This document shows positions 46,323 through 54,308 of a DNA stretch of 64,000 bases, one piece after another. The notes beneath the pieces were generated by a model. The model did not search any database. It saw only the letters and a list, made by a program, of their open reading frames with translations, and had not been told where the DNA came from. Origin of the DNA: Halomonas sp. THAF5a (lineage in GTDB: Bacteria > Pseudomonadota > Gammaproteobacteria > Pseudomonadales > Halomonadaceae). The DNA is taken from positions 1,984,001 to 2,048,000 of the forward strand of contig NZ_CP045417.1 of NCBI RefSeq assembly GCF_009363755.1, in the 5' to 3' direction. Each line of letters starts with the position of its first letter. Position 1 is the first letter of the stretch. A program made the translations under genes and the position numbers.

Positions 46323-47204
46323 TCAGTCGGCCAGGGCGTCGCTGCGCTCCATGCCCTCCTCGAGCAGGCGCTCATGGACGGGGGCCATGCGGCCGAAGAT
46401 GCGCTGGGCGCGCTCGGGGCGGCCGATGAAGCCCGGCTCCTTGGCGTAGGCGAAGATCACCGTGTGGCGCTCCTTGTCGCCCTCCACCGGGGTGACCCGA
46501 TGCAGCGAGTAGCGGCCGAAGAAGACCTGCAGGTCGCCGGGCTGGAGGTCCAGCGACTTGAGCCTTGAGCGGTCGCCGTCGATCACCCGTTCGACCTCGT
46601 CGAAGTTCTCGCCCTCGGGACTGCGGATGCCGGGCGCGTACTCGAAGCGGCCGCCGCCGTGGGACTGGCGGGTCATCATGGTGACGATGAACTCGTTGGT
46701 ATCGTAGTGCCAGGGATGCTGGCAGCCCTCGCGCAGCACGTTGATGACGAGCCCTGCCAGCGGATCGGCGTAGGGGTGGATCTCCTTCTCCCCCACCACG
46801 TCGGCGATGAAGCGCTGGAAGCCCGCATGCTGGTAGACCCGGCGGATGATGGTGTCGTCATCGATGCGGTCGCCGGCGACGAAACCGTTGGTGCGGTCGT
46901 CGAAGCGGTTCATCGGGTGGCTCGCCGGCAGGCTCGGGTCGCCGGCGCTGTTGTAGGGGTTGGTCTCGGTCTGGTTGTAGTGCGCCTCGGGCGAGAGCCG
47001 CTCGGTCTCGCGCTCCAGCCGTGCCAGCGCCTCGTCGGGCACGAAGCCCTTGAGCACCACGCAGCCATCATGGCCGAGCTGGCGGCGACACTCGGCGATC
47101 ATCTCGCGGCCGCGCGCGCCGTCGAGATCGTGGATCGGGTAGCGCTCCAGATCGATCAGGCCGTGAAGTGAGGCGTCGTCTTCCTGGATGAGGGCGTCTT
47201 GCAT
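46323..47204 (-). CDS. Fe(II)/2-oxoglutarate-dependent oxygenase
   Basis: This 293-residue enzyme shows the facial triad of the superfamily: H166 and D168 in HPWHYDTNEF and distal H235 in RYSLHRVTPV, with a likely 2-oxoglutarate arginine in KERHTVIFAY (R246). The sequence around the triad recalls the BesD/ArpA-like group that contains amino-acid halogenases, but the carboxylate of HxD is present, so it should hydroxylate rather than halogenate. AGGAG precedes the ATG. It is the first gene of the leftward set and diverges from a LysR gene. Confidence 0.88.
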   Translation of the reverse strand: MQDALIQEDDASLHGLIDLERYPIHDLDGARGREMIAECRRQLGHDGCVVLKGFVPDEALARLERETERLSPEAHYNQTETNPYNSAGDPSLPASHPMNRFDDRTNGFVAGDRIDDDTIIRRVYQHAGFQRFIADVVGEKEIHPYADPLAGLVINVLREGCQHPWHYDTNEFIVTMMTRQSHGGGRFEYAPGIRSPEGENFDEVERVIDGDRSRLKSLDLQPGDLQVFFGRYSLHRVTPVEGDKERHTVIFAYAKEPGFIGRPERAQRIFGRMAPVHERLLEEGMERSDALAD

Positions 47205-47309
47205 GGCGGATCTCCTGCCTGATTCATAACGTCTAGACAGGGTAGTCAGCCGAGTTTAATAATAGAAATGAATGGTTCAGATAAAATACATTGCAAGGGC
47301 TCATAGATC
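47205..47309. promoter_or_regulatory. Divergent promoter region between the 2OG oxygenase and LysR genes
   Basis: This is a 105-base, AT-rich gap between divergent start codons, the classic site for LysR binding. Segments such as TTTAATAATAGAAATGAA and ATAAAATACATTG could hold T-N11-A boxes and a -10, but I cannot fix one. Confidence 0.5.
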
Positions 47310-48194
47310 ATGGACACCGACCTGCTTCGCGCCTTCGTCACGGTGGCCGAGTGCGAAGGCTTCAGCGCCGCCGGCAAGGTGCTGCACCGCACCCAGTCCG
47401 CGGTCAGCCTGCAGATCAAGCGCCTCGAGGATCAGATGGGCGAGATGCTCTTCGAGCGCACCAGCCGCAGCGTGGTACTGACCACGCCGGGGGGCCGCAT
47501 GCTGCCCTACGCCCGGCACATCCTCAAGCTGCAGGACGAGGCCCGCCAGGTGATGGGGGTGGATCGCCAGGGCGAGCTGATTCGCCTGGGCACCTCGGAG
47601 GAGCAGGCCAGCACCTACCTGCCGGAGCTGCTGCCGCGCTTCTCGGCGCGCTTCCCCGAGGTACGCCTGGAGGTGATGTGCGGCATCAGCGGTTCGCTGG
47701 TGAACGACTTCCAGGAGGGACTGCTGGACGCCGCCCTGGTGGTGCGCCACGGCCCCACCCACACCGGACGGCTGCTGGGGCGCGAGCAGATGGTCTGGGT
47801 GGTGGCCGAGGACCGCAGGATCGACGAGTGGGAGACGCTTCCGCTGGCGCTCAACCCCGAGGGCTGCACCTTCCGCGCCCACGCCTTCGCGGCGCTGGGC
47901 GCCTCGGATCGGCGCTGGGACGTGCGCTACGCCAGCCAGTCGCCCACCGGCATCAACCTGCCGGTCCAGGCCGGGCTAGCGGTCACGGTGAAGACGCCGC
48001 GCAGCATCCCCGAGGGCTGTCGCATCGTCGGCGACGACGAGGGCCTGCCGGGGCTCGGGTACGTCGAGATCGAGCTGCACCGCACGCCGGGCGCCTCCAG
48101 CGACGCCTTCACCGCCTTCTGCGACGAGCTGGAGGCGATCGTCACCGGCACCGACTCGCTGGAATCCCTCGAGTACGTGAGCGGCGAAGGCTGA
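47310..48194 (+). CDS. LysR-family transcriptional regulator
   Basis: This 294-residue regulator has an N-terminal winged helix-turn-helix (LLRAFVTVAECEGFSAAGK, TQSAVSLQIKRLEDQMGEML) and a periplasmic-binding-like effector domain from about residue 90. LysR proteins usually activate the divergent operon when a pathway metabolite binds. The target here is therefore probably the oxygenase, M24 and mmsA genes. AAGGG precedes the ATG. Confidence 0.94.
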   Translation: MDTDLLRAFVTVAECEGFSAAGKVLHRTQSAVSLQIKRLEDQMGEMLFERTSRSVVLTTPGGRMLPYARHILKLQDEARQVMGVDRQGELIRLGTSEEQASTYLPELLPRFSARFPEVRLEVMCGISGSLVNDFQEGLLDAALVVRHGPTHTGRLLGREQMVWVVAEDRRIDEWETLPLALNPEGCTFRAHAFAALGASDRRWDVRYASQSPTGINLPVQAGLAVTVKTPRSIPEGCRIVGDDEGLPGLGYVEIELHRTPGASSDAFTAFCDELEAIVTGTDSLESLEYVSGEG

Positions 48195-48310
48195 GGAAGG
48201 TGACGCTGGGGGCGCCCGGGGGATGGCGCCCCGCTAAGGTTCCGGCACTCGACGGTGCCATGCGCCGAGCGAACGGCGTTGATGGCGTTGGCGGCGAGCG
48301 CCGGGCCCGG

Positions 48311-48679
48311 TCATTCGCTCTCGAGATGGGCGGCCGAGACGAAGATCTTCTTGGCGTACTCATCGACCACCCAGGTGACACGCGTGCCCTTCGGAACGAT
48401 AAAGGCATCCCCCTTGGCATACTCATGGGTCACGCCGCTCTCTTCCTCGATGATCTTCACGCTGCCCTCGGTGATATAGCAGAACTCGAGCTTCGGATGG
48501 TTGTGCTCCCAACTGCCCGCGGTGCACTCCCAGGTGCCGGAGTTGAAGTTCCCGGAATCATGCTCGAAATAAGTCACGTTCTTGGCGAAGGGCTCGCCAG
48601 ACTTGGGGTTCTGCTTGGGCGCGGACTTGCGCGAAGTGGGCTCGGAGGTTCCGAGGGTCACGATGCTGGCATTGGTCAT
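48311..48679 (-). CDS. Cupin-domain protein (DUF861/EutQ-like)
   Basis: This 122-residue single-domain cupin has WECTAGSWEHNHPKLEFCYI and GDAFIVPKGTRVTWVV, the double-stranded beta-helix pattern of the DUF861/cupin_3 group. Such proteins are small isomerases, dioxygenases or sensors in catabolic operons. The ATG at 48679 has AAGGAA upstream; an in-frame ATG at 48709 does not. It is the last gene of a leftward group headed by the BCCT transporter, and convergent with LysR. Confidence 0.85.
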   Translation of the reverse strand: MTNASIVTLGTSEPTSRKSAPKQNPKSGEPFAKNVTYFEHDSGNFNSGTWECTAGSWEHNHPKLEFCYITEGSVKIIEEESGVTHEYAKGDAFIVPKGTRVTWVVDEYAKKIFVSAAHLESE

Positions 48680-48738
48680 GTTGTTTTCCTTGATGTCTTG
48701 ATCACTCATGAGATGAAAAGCACGCCCCGCGGGGCGAA

Positions 48739-49350
48739 TCAGTATTCGACGCCGGTCATGACCCAGATGACTCGGGTCTCGGTGTCACCCGGGTTGTAGA
48801 TCCAGTGAGGGGTATCCCCCGACAGCGAGAAGCTGTCACCCGTTTCGAGCACGAATGTCTGCTCGCCGATGGTCAATTCCAGGGTGCCGGCCTCGACGTA
48901 ACCCGCCTCTTCCCCGTTGCGCTGCCGCGGGACTTCCCCGCCGCCGCCGCCGGGTTCGAGCCGCGTCATGATCAGCAACAGCTGGCCGCTCAGGCGCGGA
49001 GAGAGCAGTTCTTCCCGCGCACCGATGCCGGAAAATGCCATGGCACGGCGGTGATCAGCCCGCACGATATAGTCGTGCTCGCCGTTCTCGGCACTGCCCT
49101 CGGGCTGGAAGAACCAGCTGACCCGCACCCCAAGCGCATGGCTGATGGCCTGCAAGACGCCAATGGGCAATGACGACACCCCTCGTTCGACCTGACTCAA
49201 GTACCCGACAGACTTGTTGACCTCTTTGGCCAGACTGGCCAGCGTGATGCGCTTGGCCTTTCGCAGGTCACGAATCTGACGCCCGAGGCGCAGGTCATCG
49301 GGATCGGCATTGGCTGCCTTGTTCACGCTTTCGTCAGGCATCTCGGGCAC
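48739..49350 (-). CDS. XRE-family regulator with cupin sensor domain
   Basis: This 203-residue regulator has an N-terminal helix-turn-helix (IRDLRKAKRITLASLAKEV, SVGYLSQVERG) and a C-terminal cupin (VEAGTLELTIGEQTFVLETG, GDTPHWIYNPG). This XRE-cupin layout (PuuR-like) controls amine and amino-acid catabolism genes. The first codon is either GTG at 49350 or ATG at 49341; neither has a good ribosome site. It is embedded in the cupin / SnoaL-like / FAD oxidoreductase / BCCT group and probably regulates it. Confidence 0.9.
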   Translation of the reverse strand: MPEMPDESVNKAANADPDDLRLGRQIRDLRKAKRITLASLAKEVNKSVGYLSQVERGVSSLPIGVLQAISHALGVRVSWFFQPEGSAENGEHDYIVRADHRRAMAFSGIGAREELLSPRLSGQLLLIMTRLEPGGGGGEVPRQRNGEEAGYVEAGTLELTIGEQTFVLETGDSFSLSGDTPHWIYNPGDTETRVIWVMTGVEY

Positions 49351-49489
49351 TCGAATGGCGGAGAATCATACCGAAAAAGAGTATCAGAACGCGGGATACC
49401 GAAACACCGCCCGATGGACGCCGCCATCGGTCGCCGATGGGTGCCATGACAGGCGCCCCGGTCGAGCGAGGCGCCCGGGGCGGCTTGCA

Positions 49490-49876
49490 TCAGGCCGGAT
49501 CGAAGGGCGGGCGCTGCTTGCGAAAGGCCTGCTTGCGCACGATCTTGCCATCGCGCACCGTAAACAGGTCGACGCTATCGGCTTCAACACGCTTACCGTC
49601 GGGCTGTGTGGCGACGAAGGTCGATTCCGACACCACACGTTCATCGGCAAAGTAATGGGTCCCATTCAGCCATTGAACATCCGGCTGGGTGCCCCAGGTG
49701 TTCTCGAACGCGGCCCTGACGGCCTCACGACCCTCGATCCGGGTGCCATGCGCCTCCGACCCCGAGACGGTATCGAACACGATATCATCCGCGAAATATG
49801 ACATGACCGCCTCGATGTCGTGACGGTTGAAGGCGTCGAACATGGCGTTCAGGGTGTCATGGCTCATGCCGTTCAT
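49490..49876 (-). CDS. SnoaL-like/NTF2-fold protein
   Basis: This 128-residue protein has the cone-shaped NTF2/SnoaL fold, with an N-terminal helix (LNAMFDAFNRHDIEAVMSYF), FADDIVFDTVSG, GREAVRAAFENTW and a C-terminal strand set (VEADSVDLFTVRDGKIVRKQ). Members are isomerases, hydrolases or binding proteins. The ATG at 49876 has GAGGAG eight bases upstream. It lies 59 bases downstream of the FAD oxidoreductase gene and is probably in the same transcript. Confidence 0.88.
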   Translation of the reverse strand: MNGMSHDTLNAMFDAFNRHDIEAVMSYFADDIVFDTVSGSEAHGTRIEGREAVRAAFENTWGTQPDVQWLNGTHYFADERVVSESTFVATQPDGKRVEADSVDLFTVRDGKIVRKQAFRKQRPPFDPA

Positions 49877-49935
49877 AGTGCTACTCCTCTTGCCAATCGG
49901 GTTGGGTGATTGTCTGCCTTGCTGGCCACAGGCCA

Positions 49936-51321
49936 TCAACGCACGGTGTCCAGCACCTGGAAATACTTGTACAGCGCCCTCTGCCCCATGCGACGAATCG
50001 GCCGCAAGGGGTGTGCAGGCAGCGGCGAGCTGAAGATGGGAAGGTCGGACTCCGGAATCTTGTCGCCAGCGATCAGCGCCGCCAGTTTCTTCGAGGCGTA
50101 GGCGGAGAAAGCAACGCCGTTGCCGCTGTATCCCTGGGCATAGAAGATCTGCTGGGACGCATCGGGCTGCACGATACGCGGCATCATGTCGTGGGAAATA
50201 TCCATCCACCCATGGGAGAACCAGGGCGTCTCGATGCCTGCCAGGGCCGGGAACTTGCGCGCGATGGCGTCATGGACGACCTTCAGGTGCTTGGGGTTCT
50301 GCGCATCGGCGCCGCTGATGGCGCTACGGGTGCCGATCTGAAGCCGTTTCTCGGGCAAGAAGCGGTAGTAGTACCGCAACTTCCGGGTGTCGGTGACGAT
50401 CATGGTGGAGCGGAAACCGCACGCGTCGATCTCCTCGTCCGTCAGGGTCCGCGTCCAGACCGAGTTGGCCATGATCGGCATGTTGCGGTAGGCCGTGAGC
50501 TTGTGCAGGTTCGGGCTGGTATAGCCGGCGGTAGCAATGCCGACGGCCCGCGCCCGCACCACGCCCCCCGGGGTCTGCAAGTGATGGATGCCCCCTTCCG
50601 TCGTCCAGTTCTGCACCGGGCTTGCCGTATGAATCCGGGCCCCCAGCTTGCGCGCGAGACGGGCGTAGCCATAGGCCAGCTTCAACGGCTGGACGGCGAT
50701 CCCCACCGGCTCCAGTAGGGCACCGACACTCTCCTGGTCGCCGATGTACTCATTGAGCACCGTGTCGCGATCCAGCACCCGCGTCTTGTAACCGAGCACG
50801 TCGTGGCAGAGCCGAGACTCTGCCTCAAGTCCCTTCAGTGCCTGAGGACTATGGGCAACGAGCAGGTTGCCGTGATTCTGGGGCTCGCAGTCGATCTCGG
50901 GATCCTCGGCCATGGACTGAAAGACCTCGAAACCCTCCAGGGTGTTGGCGTGCAGGCGGCGCGCGGTATCCGCGCCCCATTTCTTGACCCACTGGCTCCG
51001 GCTCAGGCGCCCCCAGGCCAGGTGTCCCTGACCTCCATTGCGGCTGGTGCACCCCCAGCCGATCTGATTGGCCTCCAGGACGGTCGCCTTGATGCCGTAC
51101 TCGCGAGCGAGAAACAGCGCCGTGGCCAGGCCAGTAAAGCCCCCGCCGATCAGGACGACGTCCACGTCCATATCGGCGCTGACGGGACCGTCATCCTCGG
51201 GCGGCTCTCCGGCATGGTAGCGCCAGTAGCTCGGCGCATAGTCCATGCCCTGCCCGGGCAGATCGCTATGCAGAGGATCATAGTGCGGATAGTAGGGCTG
51301 AAATGCAGACATGGGATTCAT
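49936..51321 (-). CDS. FAD-dependent amine/amino-acid oxidoreductase (DAO family)
   Basis: This 461-residue flavoprotein has an N-terminal dinucleotide-binding motif (DVVLIGGGFTGLATALFLA), GCTSRNGGQGHLAWGR near the isoalloxazine site, and a C-terminal FYAQGYSGNGVAFSAYA that closes the FAD site. It resembles gamma-glutamylputrescine oxidase and other D-amino-acid-oxidase-fold enzymes acting on secondary amines. The substrate is unknown. It lies 99 bases downstream of the BCCT transporter, suggesting it oxidises the imported compound. Confidence 0.9.
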   Translation of the reverse strand: MNPMSAFQPYYPHYDPLHSDLPGQGMDYAPSYWRYHAGEPPEDDGPVSADMDVDVVLIGGGFTGLATALFLAREYGIKATVLEANQIGWGCTSRNGGQGHLAWGRLSRSQWVKKWGADTARRLHANTLEGFEVFQSMAEDPEIDCEPQNHGNLLVAHSPQALKGLEAESRLCHDVLGYKTRVLDRDTVLNEYIGDQESVGALLEPVGIAVQPLKLAYGYARLARKLGARIHTASPVQNWTTEGGIHHLQTPGGVVRARAVGIATAGYTSPNLHKLTAYRNMPIMANSVWTRTLTDEEIDACGFRSTMIVTDTRKLRYYYRFLPEKRLQIGTRSAISGADAQNPKHLKVVHDAIARKFPALAGIETPWFSHGWMDISHDMMPRIVQPDASQQIFYAQGYSGNGVAFSAYASKKLAALIAGDKIPESDLPIFSSPLPAHPLRPIRRMGQRALYKYFQVLDTVR

Positions 51322-51420
51322 TCACTCTCTCTGGTGCCCGGGGTGTCATCCGATGGCGGACGATGCCCCCGGGCGTTGGCTTTAGCGTGCTTCCGGTGTC
51401 GTTAGATCGTCATCATGGGA

Positions 51421-53058
51421 CTAGCTGCTCGACTTGATATGCGATGCCAGCCCTCTCGAGAAATCGCCTATTTCACTGTTCTTCACACCGCCCTTCTTCG
51501 CCGACTTGAGCATGCGATAGACCGAGAACATGTAGGCGATGCCCACGAAGAAGAAGGGTGCGCCCACGACGATGGCGAGGCTTCGGATGGCATCGAAGCC
51601 GCCGGTGAGCTGAAACATGATCCCTGTAAAGCCTATGACCACACCCCACAGGAGACGCATGGACACCCGCGGATTTTCCTCGCCATTGGAGACCTGCATG
51701 GCGGCGAAGAAGGACGCGGAGTCAGACGTGGTCACGGCAAAGATGATGATGTTGAAGAGCACGACAAGGCTTAACCACCAGCCTCCCGGCATGCTCTCGA
51801 GCAGTGCATAGATGCCGGACTCGGGCTTTTCCTGAACGCTTTCCCACAGGGGGGCGATACCGGTCACTTCGACGAAGCCCGCAGAGCCGCCCCAGATGCT
51901 GAACCAGCCGATCGCCAACAGCATGGGCACCAGGATCACACCGACGATGAACTCGCGAAGGGTGCGCCCCTTGGAGATACGGGCGATAAAGCCGCCGCAG
52001 AACGGAATATAGGAGATGTACCACAGCCAGTAGAACACGACCCACCAGCCGAGCCAGTCGCGCTGCTCGAAGTTGCCGGCATCGCTCCAGAACTGCAGGG
52101 CGAAGACGTCACCGAAATAGTCACCGATCTGCTGCGTCCCGAGGTTCAGGAGATACTGGGTCGGCGCATGACCGAAGAAGAGCAGCACCAAGAGAACGCT
52201 ACCGGCCATGACCATGTTGGCCTGGCTGAGAAACTTGATGCCGCGCTCGACCCCCGTGGCCGCCGAAATCACGTAGGCAATGATGACCACCAGCATGACC
52301 AGCGCCTGGCCCACCGGGCCCAGGTCGAGCCCGAAGAGCGTGTTCAGGCCATAGCTGATGGAGGCCACGCCGAGTCCGATCATCGTGGCATTGCCGCCAA
52401 TGGTGCCAATGATGCCGAGCGCGTTGGCCAGGCGCCCCCACAGGCTGCTGTTGCAGCGTTCCCCGAGGATGCCGTAGAGACCGGTGGCCACGGTGAGGGG
52501 CAACCCCAGTCGGTAGGCCGGAAATGCGATGGCCCAGGCCGCGATGGCAAACACCGCCCAGCCGTGCATGCCCCAATCCAGCAGGGTGAGCTGGACTGCC
52601 TTGGCGACGCCGGCGGCCTCCCCCGTCGCGCCCATGTCGACCACATGGGATGACTGGTACAGGTGCGTCAGCGGTTCGGCCACGCTGAAGAACACGAACC
52701 CGATGCCGAAGCCACAACTGAAGAGCATCGAGATCCAGGCCCCGTAGGAGAACTCCGGCACTTCATCGTCCGCGCCCAGCTTCAGGTCACCGAACGGGCT
52801 GATGACCAGGTACAGGCAGAACAGCAACGCCGCCCCCATGCCCAGCAGGAAACTCCAGCCGAAGTTGAAGATCAGGAAATCTCGGGTAGACGACAGCGCT
52901 TCACCGATATGTTCCGGGAAGAGCAGCGCGCACAGCATGATCGCGGTATAGATCGACAATACCGGCCAGAAAAGCGAGTGATCGTAGTCACCAAATAGAC
53001 GAGTCGTCAGGCGACCCGATGGATAGCGCTCGACGCTATTTATGAGTTGTTCGTTCAT
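51421..53058 (-). CDS. BCCT-family betaine/carnitine/choline-type transporter
   Basis: This 545-residue transporter has 12 helices. Family motifs are GFGIGFVFFSVAEPLTHL, LLDWGMHGWAVFAIAAWAI and the aromatic-box/coupling helix YWLWYISYIPFCGGFIARIS with KGRTLREF. BCCT proteins carry quaternary ammonium or sulfonium compounds such as betaine, choline, carnitine or DMSP. The SYIP/CGGF segment differs from the WAPFVGMF usual in osmoregulatory members, hinting at a catabolic substrate. The ATG at 53058 has AAGGA. It heads the leftward oxidoreductase group. Confidence 0.93.
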   Translation of the reverse strand: MNEQLINSVERYPSGRLTTRLFGDYDHSLFWPVLSIYTAIMLCALLFPEHIGEALSSTRDFLIFNFGWSFLLGMGAALLFCLYLVISPFGDLKLGADDEVPEFSYGAWISMLFSCGFGIGFVFFSVAEPLTHLYQSSHVVDMGATGEAAGVAKAVQLTLLDWGMHGWAVFAIAAWAIAFPAYRLGLPLTVATGLYGILGERCNSSLWGRLANALGIIGTIGGNATMIGLGVASISYGLNTLFGLDLGPVGQALVMLVVIIAYVISAATGVERGIKFLSQANMVMAGSVLLVLLFFGHAPTQYLLNLGTQQIGDYFGDVFALQFWSDAGNFEQRDWLGWWVVFYWLWYISYIPFCGGFIARISKGRTLREFIVGVILVPMLLAIGWFSIWGGSAGFVEVTGIAPLWESVQEKPESGIYALLESMPGGWWLSLVVLFNIIIFAVTTSDSASFFAAMQVSNGEENPRVSMRLLWGVVIGFTGIMFQLTGGFDAIRSLAIVVGAPFFFVGIAYMFSVYRMLKSAKKGGVKNSEIGDFSRGLASHIKSSS

Positions 53059-53467
53059 CGACTTATCCTTCGCAAGATCTCTTGCCGCCCAACATCGCGG
53101 GACGGAGCCCACGGATCGCCAACGGGTCGTCACTCGACCCACGGATCGAACCGGGACATCACGTCATTGATGCAGCGGATGGGTACGCATCGAAGCGGCT
53201 GGCGTTACCGCAGCGGGATCCCCTAACGGCTCACTGGCACGCCAACGGCCATGCCATCGCGGCGGGCCGATGGTTCGGCCGTGTCATCGACACCGGGGAA
53301 TTCGATGCCTGGCCCGAGAGGTGCCGGCGTCGGAGGTGTCATCCTGGGGAGAGGGAGGAAAGGCATGGCGATGGTCCTCGATACAGCTCGTTATGGTTGT
53401 TGTGGCCCATTGGCCTGAGGTGATGATCATCACATAAATGAATGTAGCACCACTGCTTTTCTCGTCA

Positions 53468-53492
53468 ATGAAAAAATTACTGTTTTTTTCAT
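53468..53492. promoter_or_regulatory. 9-bp inverted repeat, possible operator
   Basis: ATGAAAAAA (53468-53476) and TTTTTTCAT (53484-53492) are perfect inverted copies around a 7-base spacer, in an AT-rich island of an otherwise GC-rich intergenic region. It could be an operator or a promoter UP-like element; its distance to the BCCT start (about 410 bases) is long. Confidence 0.35.
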
Positions 53493-53812
53493 ATCAAGGT
53501 TGTCACCACTCCCCTTGGGCGATGCCCCACCCATGCCTCTCGCGCCGGGGCCCTGGCATGGCCACCGGATCGGCTAGAAACACAGGCGGGGAGACCCGGC
53601 GTGCGGCGCACCCGGGCGGCGGCCCGCGTGGCCGAGGCGAGGCCACACCGGGAGCGATCGCCCCCGCCGGGGCATGGCGTGTAGCGGAGTCGTGACGAGT
53701 CGTGAATGACGGCGTGGTCACCCGACACGGGGTGAGGAAGGACGTGCTGGGGAAGGCCCGGGCGTGGCGGGGCTACTCCCCGTGAGGGGCATAGCGTTCA
53801 GCGAAAACGAAA

Positions 53813-53835
53813 CACCCCCGGCGAGGCCGGGGGTG
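53813..53835 (-). terminator. Terminator of the acidic repeat protein gene
   Basis: A perfect 10-bp stem CACCCCCGGC/GCCGGGGGTG with a 3-base loop is followed on the minus strand by TTTCGTTTTCG, 26 bases after the stop. Confidence 0.85.
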
Positions 53836-53860
53836 ATGTTCGGTGCGGACGAGCCGAGGA

Positions 53861-54154
53861 TTACTCCTGGCTGGCCGAGTCCACGCCGCTGTCCGGGGCG
53901 ACTTCGCCGTCGTCCAAAGAGGCGTCATCCGGGCTCTCGGCCTCGACCTCGTTGGCGCTGTCGACGCCGCCCTCTTCGACGACGCTGCCATCCTCGAGCA
54001 TGCCGTCGCCCTCGGCCGTGCCATCGCTGACCTGGTTGGCGGAGTCGACGCCGGTCGGTTCGGCCATGCTCTCTTCGTGATGCTCCGCCAGGGCGGCGCC
54101 CGACAACATCATGGCAAGCGTCAGGGCCGATGCGGTAAGCGTGATGCGTTTCAT
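53861..54154 (-). CDS. Secreted acidic protein with GVDSA(N/S) repeats
   Basis: This is a 97-residue protein. A signal peptide (MKRITLTASALTLAMMLSGAALA) is followed by a very acidic, disordered-looking mature part of about 74 residues. The motif GVDSANQV / GVDSANEV / GVDSASQE occurs three times, separated by Asp/Glu-rich spacers. I do not recognise a family. Acidic secreted proteins suit a halophile's periplasm and could bind cations, but no function can be given. The ATG at 54154 has GAGG upstream. The gene has its own strong terminator. Confidence 0.7.
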   Translation of the reverse strand: MKRITLTASALTLAMMLSGAALAEHHEESMAEPTGVDSANQVSDGTAEGDGMLEDGSVVEEGGVDSANEVEAESPDDASLDDGEVAPDSGVDSASQE

Positions 54155-54308
54155 GGGAGGTACCTCTCTTCCAGTGAATGGTACATAGCGCATTCAACGT
54201 CCTTTACGAATGCTATACACAACCTATTCAATTATTCGACATGACGCAAGCCCCGTTGAAGTGAGGCACCGCGCCGTCCAGGCGGCCACGGCGACGGAAC
54301 GCCACCGG

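Larger units (their letters stand above)
53059..53860. other. Long gene-free stretch upstream of the BCCT gene
   Basis: About 800 bases lack a convincing gene; open frames on both strands have poor composition and no ribosome sites. It includes the BCCT upstream region, an AT-rich segment at 53430-53500 with a 9-bp inverted repeat, and the terminator of the acidic repeat protein at 53813-53835. Confidence 0.55.

Noticed and set aside
46323..47204. Halogenase function for the 2OG oxygenase
   Set aside because: The metal-binding Asp168 is present in HYD; halogenases of this fold replace it to make room for chloride.
53082..53695. Plus-strand frames in the 800-base gap upstream of the BCCT gene
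   Set aside because: No ribosome sites, low-complexity Arg/His/Pro composition and no recognisable motif.
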